A stretch of 64,000 nucleotides of DNA from NCBI RefSeq assembly GCF_037023725.1, contig NZ_CP146077.1:1401001-1465000 (forward strand), given 5' to 3'. Made by a program: the position numbers and the translations under genes. The stretch comes from Pseudomonas bubulae. GTDB taxonomy: Bacteria; Pseudomonadota; Gammaproteobacteria; Pseudomonadales; Pseudomonadaceae. How positions within the stretch are numbered: position 1 is the first letter of the stretch; each line of letters starts with the position of its first letter. Below are positions 55,809 to 64,000 of the stretch, piece by piece. The notes under the pieces are model-generated. The model was given only the letters and a program-made list of their open reading frames with translations, was not told the DNA's origin and made no database searches.

Positions 55809-56678
55809 ATGAGCCAAGTGTTGGATGATCTGGTCAATTTGCTGACCCTGGAACCGATCGAAGAGAACCTCTTTCGCGGCAGCAGTCAGGACTTGGGCTT
55901 TCGCCAGTTGTTCGGTGGTCAGGTGCTCGGTCAATCGCTGTCGGCCATGAGCCAGACGGTTGAAGACGCCCGCCACGTGCATTCCATGCACGGCTATTTC
56001 CTGCGCCCTGGTGATGCCGGTTTGCCCGTGGTGTATCAGGTTGATCGCGTGCGGGACGGCGGCAGCTTCAGCACGCGCCGGGTGACCGCGATCCAGAAGG
56101 GCCAGCCGATTTTTACCAGCAGCGCCTCGTTTCAGTACGACGAAGGCGGTTTTGAACATCAGACGACTATGCCTGACGTTGTGGGCCCTGAGAATCTTCC
56201 CTCGGAACTGGACATGATGCGCCTGCGTGCGCACCTGATCCCCGAGTCGATGCGGGAAAAACTGCTGTGCGCCAAGCCTATCGAGTTCCGCCCGGTGGTA
56301 GGAGAAGACCCGTTCAACCCCAAGGTTACTGATCCGATCAAGTACGTGTGGTTTCGCGCCGACGGCACCTTGCCCGATACCCCGGCGCTGCATAAGTACC
56401 TGCTGGCCTACGCCTCGGACTTCGGCTTGTTGACCACGTCCTTGCTGCCCCATGGCAAAGGGGTATGGCAAAACGATATGCAGGTCGCCAGCCTTGATCA
56501 CGCACTGTGGTTCCATGCCGACCTGCGTGCCGATGACTGGTTGCTCTACGCCATGGACAGTCCATGGGCGGGCAATTCCCGTGGATTCTCCCGTGGCAGT
56601 GTCTACAACCGCGCTGGCCAACTGGTGGCTTCGGTCACGCAGGAAGGGTTGATCCGCCATCGCAAGGACTGGGCATGA
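55809..56678 (+). CDS. tesB: Acyl-CoA thioesterase II TesB
   Basis: 289 aa, a double hot-dog protein: LFRGSSQDLGFRQLFGGQVLGQ and VHSMHGYFLRPGD in the first half, ASLDHALWFHADLRADDW and SPWAGNSRGFSRGSVY in the second, with the Asp, Thr/Ser and Gln catalytic residues in place. It hydrolyses acyl-CoA to free acid and CoA. Its TGA overlaps the ATG of the next gene (ATGA). Confidence 0.93.
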   Translation: MSQVLDDLVNLLTLEPIEENLFRGSSQDLGFRQLFGGQVLGQSLSAMSQTVEDARHVHSMHGYFLRPGDAGLPVVYQVDRVRDGGSFSTRRVTAIQKGQPIFTSSASFQYDEGGFEHQTTMPDVVGPENLPSELDMMRLRAHLIPESMREKLLCAKPIEFRPVVGEDPFNPKVTDPIKYVWFRADGTLPDTPALHKYLLAYASDFGLLTTSLLPHGKGVWQNDMQVASLDHALWFHADLRADDWLLYAMDSPWAGNSRGFSRGSVYNRAGQLVASVTQEGLIRHRKDWA

Positions 56679-57265
56679 CACTCAAGGACGTCAAACACTG
56701 GGTTTTCGACATGGACGGCACCCTGACTGTTGCCGTGCATGACTTTGCCCTGATCCGCCGTGAGCTGGAGATCCCGGCGGATGCCGATATCCTCACTCAT
56801 CTCAACGGCCTGCCCACCGAGGTGGCGGCGGCCAAACACGCCTGGCTGCTGGAGCATGAACGCGAGCTGGCACAGGCCTCCACCGCCGCGCCGGGCGCGG
56901 TTGAGCTGGTGCGCGACCTGGCGGCTCGTGGCTGTCGTCTGGGGATACTGACCCGAAATGCCCAGGAGCTGGCGCATATCACCCTCAAGGCCATTGGCCT
57001 GGGCGAATGCTTTGCGCCCGAGGATGTACTGGGCCGGGACAACGCGGCGCACAAACCCGACCCGGACGGCCTGCTGCAACTGGCGCGGGCATGGGATGTA
57101 GCAGCGGCGAACATGGTAATGGTGGGGGATTACTACTTTGACCTGGCGTGTGGTCGCGCGGCAGGCAGCAAAACCGTACTGGTCAATGTTCCTGAAAACC
57201 CGTGGCCGGAACTGACCGACTGGCATGCCAAAGACTGCTACGCGCTGCGCCGGTTGCTCGGTTAA
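56675..57265 (+). CDS. HAD-family hydrolase (subfamily IA)
   Basis: 196 aa from the ATG overlapping the tesB stop. HAD motif I VFDMDGTLT, motif II GILTRNAQE, motif III Lys in NAAHKPDPDG and motif IV MVGDYYFDLACG. Helical cap between motifs I and II. Translationally coupled to tesB; a small-molecule phosphatase, substrate unknown. Confidence 0.88.
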   Translation: MTLKDVKHWVFDMDGTLTVAVHDFALIRRELEIPADADILTHLNGLPTEVAAAKHAWLLEHERELAQASTAAPGAVELVRDLAARGCRLGILTRNAQELAHITLKAIGLGECFAPEDVLGRDNAAHKPDPDGLLQLARAWDVAAANMVMVGDYYFDLACGRAAGSKTVLVNVPENPWPELTDWHAKDCYALRRLLG

Positions 57266-57276
57266 CGAAATACGCG

Positions 57277-57420
57277 TAGCAGCTGCCGAAGGAACGAGGC
57301 TGCGTTCGACGGCGAAGCCGTCGTAAATCCAGGCAGCGCGGTGAGTCAGTTAAACCGTGCACTCAGACTTCACGATCGCTTTGCAATCGAACGCAGCCTC
57401 GTTCCTTCGGCAGCTGCTAC
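57277..57420. repeat. Long REP pair (GTAGCAGCTGCC family)
   Basis: TAGCAGCTGCCGAAGGAACG starts the left arm and the inverted arm ends at 57420, with about 80 bases between. It fills the gap between two convergent genes. Confidence 0.88.
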
Positions 57421-57431
57421 AAAGGGTGCTC

Positions 57432-58418
57432 TTACTCGCCAAACAACGCCTTCTGACCTTCAGGCGAGGTAAACATCTGATCGCCGTTGTGCCCCACCCC
57501 GGGCACTTCAATCAACCGTTGATTGAGCCCTTGTGGATGGCGCTGGGTCAAATACTCAAAGTAGTTCTTGCCCCTTACCAGCCTGAACGCCCCCTGGGCC
57601 TCGGCTTCGCAGCCTTTATCAAGCGCCGGGTGGTTGGGGTCGATGTCCTTGGCGCCTAGCAGATAGGTAATGTCGCGCTCTATATAGGCCTGTTCCAACT
57701 GTCGGTGTTTTTGCCCATCTGCGTAGGCTGGCAGATCCTTGAGCCCGTATTTCCAGGTATTGAAGCCCGGGCAGTTTGCAGCATCAAAGGTCGGAATCGG
57801 TCGCTGTGCATTGAAGTAGGCATAAGAAGACGGGTTGGCCACTACATAGCGCACCTTGATCCCGTCTGCCTGCAAGGCCTTGTCGGCCTGGGTGGTCAGG
57901 GCATAGCGCTGCACCACTTGGGCGCCGCCGGAGTGCCCGGCAATCACCACCTCGCGCAAGGCCGGGAAGCGCTTGCGGTCATCAAGACGCTCAAGGATCT
58001 GATCCAGTGCCGCGTAGGAACTCAGTGCCTGGGGGCTCACAGCAGGGGCACCGGCCATCCATTCATTGGCATGCCAGCGCAGCACATTGTCGGGCAAGGT
58101 ATGGCGCGAGCCATCGCTTTCATTGAGGAACTGCGGTGCAATGACCAGGGTTGTGGACAGCTGCCCGGCCTGCGTCGCGGCTTGCTCGGCGCTGTGTAAA
58201 TACGTCTGGGCGTTGCGCAGACGACCATGAATCACGATCAGTGCGCGTTGCACCTGAGGCAGTGGCTGTTTCCAGTCCTGACTCACCCCGACACTCAACT
58301 CGCCGGGGCCGATCTTGAGATGTTCGGGGCTGAGTTCTTTAACTCCGTGCTCGGCTGCTTGAACCACAGAGCAGGCCAGCATCAGGCCTATTAATGAAGC
58401 GATAGAGCGTATTCCCAT
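57432..58418 (-). CDS. Secreted alpha/beta hydrolase
   Basis: 328 aa. A signal peptide ends at VVQAAEHG. Nucleophile elbow VVIAGHSGGAQVV, oxyanion-side segment RALIVIHGRLRNAQTY, and a likely catalytic His near the end in VPGVGHNGDQMF. No family name is clear; it stays close to predicted periplasmic esterases. It starts next to the stop of the zinc protease gene (adjacent bases), so they form an operon. Confidence 0.8.
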   Translation of the reverse strand: MGIRSIASLIGLMLACSVVQAAEHGVKELSPEHLKIGPGELSVGVSQDWKQPLPQVQRALIVIHGRLRNAQTYLHSAEQAATQAGQLSTTLVIAPQFLNESDGSRHTLPDNVLRWHANEWMAGAPAVSPQALSSYAALDQILERLDDRKRFPALREVVIAGHSGGAQVVQRYALTTQADKALQADGIKVRYVVANPSSYAYFNAQRPIPTFDAANCPGFNTWKYGLKDLPAYADGQKHRQLEQAYIERDITYLLGAKDIDPNHPALDKGCEAEAQGAFRLVRGKNYFEYLTQRHPQGLNQRLIEVPGVGHNGDQMFTSPEGQKALFGE

Positions 58419-59312
58419 TTAAAGCCTCGCTGCCGAGAAGGTATCGCACTGGTTGATATTGCCTTGGGCAAAACCGGTCTTGAACCACTTCACCCGTTGT
58501 GCCGATGTGCCGTGGGTAAAAGAGTCCGGCATCACACGGCCCTGGCTTTGCTGCTGCAAGCGATCATCGCCAATGGCATTGGCGGCGTTCAAGGCCGATT
58601 CTATATCGCCTGCTTCCAGCCAATTGTGACGTTTTTGCGCAAGGTTGGCCCACACCCCGGCCAGACAGTCGGCCTGCAATTCCTGGCGCACCAGCAAGCC
58701 ACCATCGCCTTCCATACGTTTGCCTTGTTGACGGGCCATCTGCATTTTCGACGACACGCCCAGCAAGGTCTGCACATGATGGCCAACTTCGTGAGCGATC
58801 ACATAAGCCTGGGCAAAATCGCCAGCAGCCTTGAAGCGTTGGGCCATTTCCTGGAAGAAACTCATATCCAGATAGACCTTCTGGTCGGCCGGGCAATAAA
58901 ACGGCCCGCTGGCAGCTGTTGCAAAGCCGCAGGCCGAATTGATCTGGCCGCGAAACAGCACCAGGGTCGGGTCTTTATAGCTGCGTCCGGCTTGCTGAAA
59001 CACTTGGCGCCAGGTGTCCTCTGTGTCACCCAGAATCGCCCGTACAAAATCGGCCTGCTCGTCATTGGCCGCCGGTGCGCGACCGGCTGGCTGGGTGACC
59101 TGAGGCGAAGACTGTTCGGTGAGCTGGCCGCTTAACTGTCCGAGGATCTGCATGGGGTCCTGCCCGGTCAACAAACCGATGCCAACAATCACCACCACGG
59201 CCATCAAACTCAGACCTTTGCCGCCGCCTAACCGCATCCCGCCACCACCACCGGTGCCTTGATCGCGTACGTCTTCGACATTATCGCTACGTCGACCTTT
59301 TTTCCAAAGCAT
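58419..59312 (-). CDS. ypfJ: Neutral zinc metallopeptidase, YpfJ-like
   Basis: 297 aa. An N-terminal charged segment and one membrane helix (GLSLMAVVVIVGIGLLTG) are followed by the peptidase domain with VIAHEVGHHVQTLLG (HExxH) and the third-ligand region LQADCLAGVWANLAQ. Family of membrane-anchored zinc proteases of unknown substrate. First gene of an operon with the secreted hydrolase. Confidence 0.88.
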   Translation of the reverse strand: MLWKKGRRSDNVEDVRDQGTGGGGGMRLGGGKGLSLMAVVVIVGIGLLTGQDPMQILGQLSGQLTEQSSPQVTQPAGRAPAANDEQADFVRAILGDTEDTWRQVFQQAGRSYKDPTLVLFRGQINSACGFATAASGPFYCPADQKVYLDMSFFQEMAQRFKAAGDFAQAYVIAHEVGHHVQTLLGVSSKMQMARQQGKRMEGDGGLLVRQELQADCLAGVWANLAQKRHNWLEAGDIESALNAANAIGDDRLQQQSQGRVMPDSFTHGTSAQRVKWFKTGFAQGNINQCDTFSAARL

Positions 59313-59513
59313 GGGGGAGTCCTCTGATAAATCGTGTGTTCAAGTGTTGTTGCTGAGTCGGGACAATGCCAGCCCGGCTGTCAGACGTTTCTTGGGTGGG
59401 GGGCGAGTATGGCATTGCGCTAAAAAGACCTGAACGCCTTAATACAGTTCCGGGCATCGGGCTGAAGTGGTTGAATACGCCACGCCAATCCCCGCCCCGG
59501 AGTTGTTAGCCCT

Positions 59514-60443
59514 GTGAATATCGATACCCGTATCAAGTACCGCCACCTCGTATGCTTTTTGGAGATGGCGCGCCAGGGCAGCCTGGCGCGGGCGGCGGAT
59601 GTGCTGGCGGTAAGCCAGCCAGCGATGTCAAAAACCCTCAAGGAGCTTGAGGAGTTACTGACGGTCAGCCTGTTTGTACGCAGTAAAAGCGGGGTCACCC
59701 TGACCGAGGCCGGGGTGGCCTTTCTGCGTTATGCGACACCTTCGGTGCAGGCCTTGCGGGAAGGTGTGAATGCTCTGCGGGGTGGCGAATACGTGGGCGG
59801 TACGGTGCGTCTGGGGGTGTTGTCGACGGTAGAAAGCCTGCTGATACCCGAGTTGGTGCAGCGCCTGCACGCCAGGCATTCGTCGCTGGTGGTGAGCGTC
59901 GTGACCGGGCCCAGCGCCTATCTGTTATCGCAGTTACGGGTAGGCGATGTCGATTTGGTAGTGGGGCGCATGACCGATAGCCCGGAAATTCAGGGTATGA
60001 ATTTTGAGCATCTCTACAGCGAATCCATGACCCTGGTGGTGCGCGCAGATCACCCCTTGATCCGGGGACCGCTGGACCGCAGCCAGCTGGAAAATTACCC
60101 GCTGGTTTTGCCATTGGCCAACACCACCATTCGCACCTTTGCCGACAGCCTGTTTGTGCAGTGCGGCATCAGCCAGTCCCGCCAGCGCCTGGAAACCCTG
60201 TCGATCACCCTCAGCCGGCGTTATGTGCTGCGCAACGATGCGGTGTGGATCGCCCCGCTGGATGCCGTGCGCCTGGACCTGGCCAGTGGCGAGCTGCAAG
60301 AAATCGACCTGGGCCAGCGTGAGCCGGGCGGTTCGATCGGTATTTGCAGCAACGCCCATGTGCCGATGTCGGTGGCAGCGCAAGGGTGTGTCGAGGTTTT
60401 GCGTGAATTGGGCCAAGCTTACGGCGAAGGCATTTATCCATAA
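59514..60443 (+). CDS. pcaQ: LysR-family regulator PcaQ
   Basis: 309 aa. N-terminal winged helix RIKYRHLVCFLEMARQGSLARAADVLAVSQPAMSKTLKE (as consecutive segments), then a LysR effector domain of the PcaQ type (GRMTDSPEIQGMNFEHLYSE). It lies directly upstream of pcaHG in the same direction and would activate them with beta-carboxy-muconate as inducer, as in other Pseudomonas and rhizobia. Confidence 0.9.
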   Translation: MNIDTRIKYRHLVCFLEMARQGSLARAADVLAVSQPAMSKTLKELEELLTVSLFVRSKSGVTLTEAGVAFLRYATPSVQALREGVNALRGGEYVGGTVRLGVLSTVESLLIPELVQRLHARHSSLVVSVVTGPSAYLLSQLRVGDVDLVVGRMTDSPEIQGMNFEHLYSESMTLVVRADHPLIRGPLDRSQLENYPLVLPLANTTIRTFADSLFVQCGISQSRQRLETLSITLSRRYVLRNDAVWIAPLDAVRLDLASGELQEIDLGQREPGGSIGICSNAHVPMSVAAQGCVEVLRELGQAYGEGIYP

Positions 60444-60541
60444 TCATTTGGTTATGGATAGGCCTGGCCTTTTCAATAGTCGTTACGCCCCTGTTGGTTA
60501 AAACTGGCGCCCAGCCTTTATAAAAACAACAGGAGATCGAC

Positions 60542-61261
60542 ATGTCTGATGCAGACAGCCGGCGCTTTATCATCCGTGACCGCAACTGGCACCCCAAAGC
60601 TCTGACCCCTGACTACAAGACTTCCATTGCCCGTTCCCCGCGTCAGGCGCTGGTGAGCATCCCGCAATCGGTGAGTGAGACCAGCGGGCCTGACTTTTCC
60701 CACCTTAAGTTCGGCAAGTTCGACAACGACTTGCTGCTGAATTTCAATAATGGCGGTTTGCCGATAGGCGAGCGGATCATCCTTGCAGGTCGCGTGCGCG
60801 ATCAATATGGCAAGCCGATTCCTCATACCTTGGTGGAAATCTGGCAGGCCAACGCTGGCGGTCGGTATCGTCACAAGAACGACCGCTACCTGGCGCCGCT
60901 GGACCCAAACTTCGGCGGCGTGGGCCGCACCTTGACCGACAGTGAAGGTTATTACAGCTTTCGCACTGTCAAGCCAGGGCCTTACCCGTGGCGTAACGGG
61001 CCTAATGACTGGCGCCCGGCGCATATCCACGTTTCCATCAGTGGCCCCTCGATTGCCACGCGCCTGATTACCCAGCTGTACTTCGAAGGTGATCCGATGA
61101 TCCCCATGTGCCCGATCGTCAAATCGATTACCAACGCCGATGCCGTGCAGAGCCTGATTGCCCGGTTGGACATGGGCGCGGCCAATCCGATGGATTGTCT
61201 GGCCTATCGTTTTGACATTGTGCTGCGCGGTCAGCGCCAGACTCACTTCGAAAACTGCTGA
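60542..61261 (+). CDS. pcaH: Protocatechuate 3,4-dioxygenase beta subunit PcaH
   Basis: 239 aa. Intradiol dioxygenase fold with [38 protein letters not shown] and the iron ligands around [22 protein letters not shown] precedes the ATG. It catalyses ring cleavage of protocatechuate to 3-carboxy-cis,cis-muconate with PcaG. Twelve bases separate it from pcaG. Confidence 0.95.
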   Translation: MSDADSRRFIIRDRNWHPKALTPDYKTSIARSPRQALVSIPQSVSETSGPDFSHLKFGKFDNDLLLNFNNGGLPIGERIILAGRVRDQYGKPIPHTLVEIWQANAGGRYRHKNDRYLAPLDPNFGGVGRTLTDSEGYYSFRTVKPGPYPWRNGPNDWRPAHIHVSISGPSIATRLITQLYFEGDPMIPMCPIVKSITNADAVQSLIARLDMGAANPMDCLAYRFDIVLRGQRQTHFENC

Positions 61262-61272
61262 GGAGCCCCGTC

Positions 61273-61878
61273 ATGCCTATCGAACTGCTACCGGAAACCC
61301 CATCGCAAACTGCTGGCCCCTACGTGCATATCGGCCTGGCGCTGGCTGCGGCCGGCAACCCGTCGCGTCCAGAGGAAATCTGGAGCGAAATGGCCAGAAC
61401 CGATGCTGCGGGCGAGCATATTGTGCTGTTTGGCAACGTTTATGACGGTAATGGCCACCTGGTGCGCGACTCTTTTCTGGAGCTTTGGCAAGCCGACCAT
61501 AAAGGGGTCTATGACGAAAACTTCGACTCGGAAAAAGCTTTCAACAGCTTTGGTCGCACCGCCACCACCTTCGATGCGGGTGAGTGGACACTCAATACCA
61601 TCAAGCCGGGCGTGGTGAACAACGCAGCTGGCGTGCCGATGGCGCCGCATATCAACGTGTCGCTGTTTGCCCGGGGTATCAACATCCATTTGCAGACGCG
61701 GCTGTACTTTAGCGATGAGCCAGAAGCCAATGCCAAGTGCCCGGTGCTTAACCTGATCGAACAGCCGCAACGGCGTGAAACCCTGATCGCCCAGCGTTGC
61801 GAAGTAAATGGCAAAACGGCCTATCGGTTTGACATCCGCATTCAGGGCGAAGGCGAGACGGTGTTCTTCGACTTTTAA
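61273..61878 (+). CDS. pcaG: Protocatechuate 3,4-dioxygenase alpha subunit PcaG
   Basis: 201 aa. ETPSQTAGPYVHIGLALAAAG at the start and MAPHINVSLFARGINIHLQTRLYF are characteristic of the alpha subunit, which lacks the full iron site. With PcaH it forms the heteromultimer of the beta-ketoadipate pathway. A REP hairpin follows the stop. Confidence 0.95.
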   Translation: MPIELLPETPSQTAGPYVHIGLALAAAGNPSRPEEIWSEMARTDAAGEHIVLFGNVYDGNGHLVRDSFLELWQADHKGVYDENFDSEKAFNSFGRTATTFDAGEWTLNTIKPGVVNNAAGVPMAPHINVSLFARGINIHLQTRLYFSDEPEANAKCPVLNLIEQPQRRETLIAQRCEVNGKTAYRFDIRIQGEGETVFFDF

Positions 61879-61903
61879 AAGGATATGAGGCAAATGCAAA
61901 ATC

Positions 61904-61938
61904 TGTAGCAGCTGCCTCGTTCCTTCGGCAGCTGCTAC
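61904..61938. repeat. REP hairpin (GTAGCAGC family)
   Basis: TGTAGCAGCTGCCTCGTTCC and its inverted arm CGGCAGCTGCTAC, between convergent pcaG and an exporter gene. Confidence 0.85.
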
Positions 61939-61943
61939 GGGAA

Positions 61944-62828
61944 TTATGTGCGGCTGCGCCGCTGCTGCCACGCCGCCGCCAACCCGCTGACACAGATAAT
62001 CGCAATACCGACCCGGCTGGCCAGGTCAGGGGTGTGGTCAAATAGCAACCAGCCCAATATCCCCGAGAATACGATCTGGCAGTAACTGAATGGCGCCAGC
62101 AATGCCGGTGCAGCAACGCGAAACGATTGGGTCAGCAGCAAGTGCGCAGTCATGCCCAGGCTGCCCAAAGCCAGCATTTGCAGGCCATGGGTCAGGGTTG
62201 GCGTTTGCCAGAAAAAAGGCACCAGCGCACTCATCACCAGCACATTGAACAGCCCGGCAAAAAAGTTGCTGGTGGTAGGGCTGTCGTACGCGCTGAGTTT
62301 GCGCGTGAGGATTTGATAGCAGCTAAAGCACAACGCCGCCGCCATCGGCAGTAACACCGCTGGGGTAAACAGTTCGCCACCCGGGTGGATGATGATGACC
62401 ACGCCGATAAAGCCGCACACCACCGCCAACCATTGCCCCCGCGTGACCGTCTCGCCCAGCAGCGGCCCGGACAAGGCCGCTACCAGCAGCGGTGCCAGAA
62501 AGTTGACCGCGGTATTTTCAGCCAGCGGGATAAACAGCAAGCCATAGGTGAAGAACAGGCCCGAGCCCAGCAGGCAGATAGCCCGCAACACCTGAAGCAA
62601 AGGCCGTTTGCTGCGCAGTACACGCAACCCCGACTGCGGCAGAAAGATCCCTGCCATCAATACGGTATGCACCAGGTAACGCGCCCACACCACCATCACC
62701 ACCGGGTAAAAACCACTGAGGTACTTGGACAGCGCATCATGGCTGGAGAACAGCGCTGTGGCCGTCACAATCAGCAAGATGCCCTTCAAGGGTTGGTTCA
62801 CCCCCGAAAGGGGTGTGGGTAATGTCAT
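61944..62828 (-). CDS. EamA/DMT-family exporter
   Basis: 294 aa from the ATG at 62828 (MTLPTPLSGVNQPLKG). Ten membrane helices in two EamA repeats, for example FSSHDALSKYLSGFYPVVMVVWARY and LLLTQSFRVAAPALLAPFSYCQIVF. It is the second gene after an MFS transporter gene on the same strand, 23 bases apart. Substrate unknown. Confidence 0.85.
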   Translation of the reverse strand: MTLPTPLSGVNQPLKGILLIVTATALFSSHDALSKYLSGFYPVVMVVWARYLVHTVLMAGIFLPQSGLRVLRSKRPLLQVLRAICLLGSGLFFTYGLLFIPLAENTAVNFLAPLLVAALSGPLLGETVTRGQWLAVVCGFIGVVIIIHPGGELFTPAVLLPMAAALCFSCYQILTRKLSAYDSPTTSNFFAGLFNVLVMSALVPFFWQTPTLTHGLQMLALGSLGMTAHLLLTQSFRVAAPALLAPFSYCQIVFSGILGWLLFDHTPDLASRVGIAIICVSGLAAAWQQRRSRT

Positions 62829-62851
62829 CGAATACCTCGGTGTTCTATGCG

Positions 62852-64000
62852 CTAAACCTGCGGGATTTTTCGCGGTGCCATGAAGTACATCCACACTAAC
62901 GCAATGAAGTACATCGCTGGAATCATGGTGAACAGCAAGGTGTAATTATTGTTGGTGACCGTCAGCACATAGCCCACGAACTGGGTCATAAACATCCCGC
63001 CGATCGCAGCGCACATGCCGCCAAAGCCGAACACGGTGCCCATCATATGTTTGGGCGTGTAGTCCATCACCATGCTCCACACGTTGGCCGTCCAGGCCTG
63101 GTGCGCACCCAGGGCCAGGGCAATGGCGCCCACTGCGACCCACAGCTGGCTGGAGCCTGCGGCCATCACCACGCCGATGATGCTGATGGCACACAACAGC
63201 ATCGACACCAGGCGCGCCTTGACTGCCGCCATGCCGCGTTTGATCAGAACCGATGACAGGATTCCGCCGCCCACACTGCCAAAGTCGGCAGTGATGTAGA
63301 TGATGATCAGCGGGATGCCCATTTGCGTCACGCTGATACCCAGGTTGTATTGCTGGTTCAGGAACGGCGGCAGCCAGTACAGGTAGAACCAGAACACCGG
63401 TGCCGTCATGGCGTAGGACAAGGCGAATGCCCATGTGCCGCGCATCTTGAGGATGGTGCCGAACGAGACGGTGGTTTGCTCAGGCTCTTTCTCTTGTTGG
63501 ATGTAGTCCAGCTCGGCCTTGGTGACGGTCGGGTGCTCTTCCGGGTTGTAGTACTTCAAACCCCAGAAGATCAGCCAGATACCGCCCAAGGCTGCCATGC
63601 ACAAAAAGGCCGCCTGCCAGCCCCACACATGCAGTACCAGCGGCAACATCATCGGCGTGAACATGGCGCCTACGTTGGTGCCGGCGTTGAAGATGCCGCT
63701 GGCCACGGCGCGCTCGCTGGCCGGGAACCACAGGCGCGTGGTTTTTACGCAGGCCGGGTAATTGGCGGCTTCAGTGATGCCGAGGATAAAGCGGCAGATC
63801 ATAAAGCCCACCGCCGAAGTAGCCAGGCCATGGGCGCCGGTGGCCAGGCTCCACAGCAACACGGCGCAGAAGAACACGCGCTTGACCCCGACACGGTCGA
63901 TCAGTCGGCCTTGCAGCACGAAGCCGATGGCGTAGCCCACCTGAAACCAGAAGTTGATGTTGGCGTAATCCATCGCCGTCCAGCTCATCTCCTTGGCCAG
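62852..64000 (-). CDS. MFS transporter of the anion:cation symporter family (cut by right edge)
   Basis: The C-terminal 382 or so residues of a 12-helix transporter; the frame runs on past base 64000 (LAKEMSWTAMDYANINFWFQ). GRLIDRVGVKRVF after the second helix, ETAANYP-like segment ITEAANYPACVKTTRLWFP and SGIFNAGTNVGAMFTPM are typical of hexuronate/aromatic-acid transporters. Close to pca genes, so an organic-acid importer is likely. The start lies outside the window. Confidence 0.85.
   Translation of the reverse strand: MAKEMSWTAMDYANINFWFQVGYAIGFVLQGRLIDRVGVKRVFFCAVLLWSLATGAHGLATSAVGFMICRFILGITEAANYPACVKTTRLWFPASERAVASGIFNAGTNVGAMFTPMMLPLVLHVWGWQAAFLCMAALGGIWLIFWGLKYYNPEEHPTVTKAELDYIQQEKEPEQTTVSFGTILKMRGTWAFALSYAMTAPVFWFYLYWLPPFLNQQYNLGISVTQMGIPLIIIYITADFGSVGGGILSSVLIKRGMAAVKARLVSMLLCAISIIGVVMAAGSSQLWVAVGAIALALGAHQAWTANVWSMVMDYTPKHMMGTVFGFGGMCAAIGGMFMTQFVGYVLTVTNNNYTLLFTMIPAMYFIALVWMYFMAPRKIPQV

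Noticed and set aside
55686..56681. 331-codon open frame antisense to tesB
   Set aside because: TesB is well conserved on the other strand and the antisense sequence has no motif or ribosome-binding site.

Overview
The window looks like a chromosome segment of a Pseudomonas (fluorescens/putida type). The signs are a pcaQ-pcaHG cluster, OprD and PtrA-type proteins, and two families of Pseudomonas-like REP hairpins. It splits into an accessory block (1 to about 44.4 kb; patchy, lower G+C, many insertion sequences, no REP hairpins) and a core-like block (about 44.43 kb to the end; uniformly high G+C, six REP hairpins, housekeeping genes).

Accessory block. At the left edge is a cut-off gene of unknown function, then a Gabija-type anti-phage pair (OLD-family nuclease GajA and UvrD-like helicase GajB, 0.38-4.3 kb). 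A large metal-resistance island follows: a Cus-type Cu(I)/Ag(I) efflux operon (cusCBA plus a Met/Cys-rich small protein), a CDF zinc/cadmium exporter, and a Czc-type RND system (czcCBA) with its regulator czcR. The partner sensor kinase gene is split by an IS30-family element. After these come two small periplasmic proteins, an ORF-less group II intron of the IIC type, an OprD-family porin and a three-layer IS cluster (IS3 remnant, IS110/IS1111, IS407-like). The second half of the island holds copCD, an intact copRS pair, PtrA-like proteins, a cupredoxin, dmeRF (Co/Ni efflux), a CopZ-like chaperone, an out-of-place flgB gene, copAB and a DUF411 protein. A 16-base box of the form CTGACANNNNNGTAAT recurs in front of at least seven of these copper genes, in the orientation of transcription, and probably marks the CopR regulon.

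Between the metal island and the core-like block (42.1-44.2 kb) lies a two-gene operon coding for a CHAT-domain caspase-like protease with clear His/Cys catalytic motifs and an unrecognised 206-aa partner. Next to it, at the island/core junction, is a cluster of TGTCAA repeats. This is the strongest candidate for an undescribed system in the window.

Core-like block. In order: alpha-ketoglutarate-semialdehyde dehydrogenase, an endonuclease/exonuclease/phosphatase-family protein, a YciC-like membrane protein, a DUF2076 protein, a NYN-domain protein, a DEDDh exonuclease, a YedA-like exporter, DEAD-box helicase RhlE, a BaiN-like flavoprotein, a histone-deacetylase-like amidohydrolase, a GNAT acetyltransferase, TesB, a HAD hydrolase, an alpha/beta hydrolase, a YpfJ-like zinc protease, PcaQ with protocatechuate 3,4-dioxygenase PcaHG, an EamA exporter and an MFS transporter cut by the right edge.

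In the metal island, toxic Cu(I)/Ag(I) would be expelled by CusCBA. CopA, CopB, CopC, CopI-like and the small proteins would oxidise or bind periplasmic copper. Zn/Cd/Co would leave through CzcCBA and CzcD, and Co/Ni through DmeF. CopRS, CzcR, DmeR and probably an off-window CueR would control these genes. Roles are inferred from protein families, not measured.
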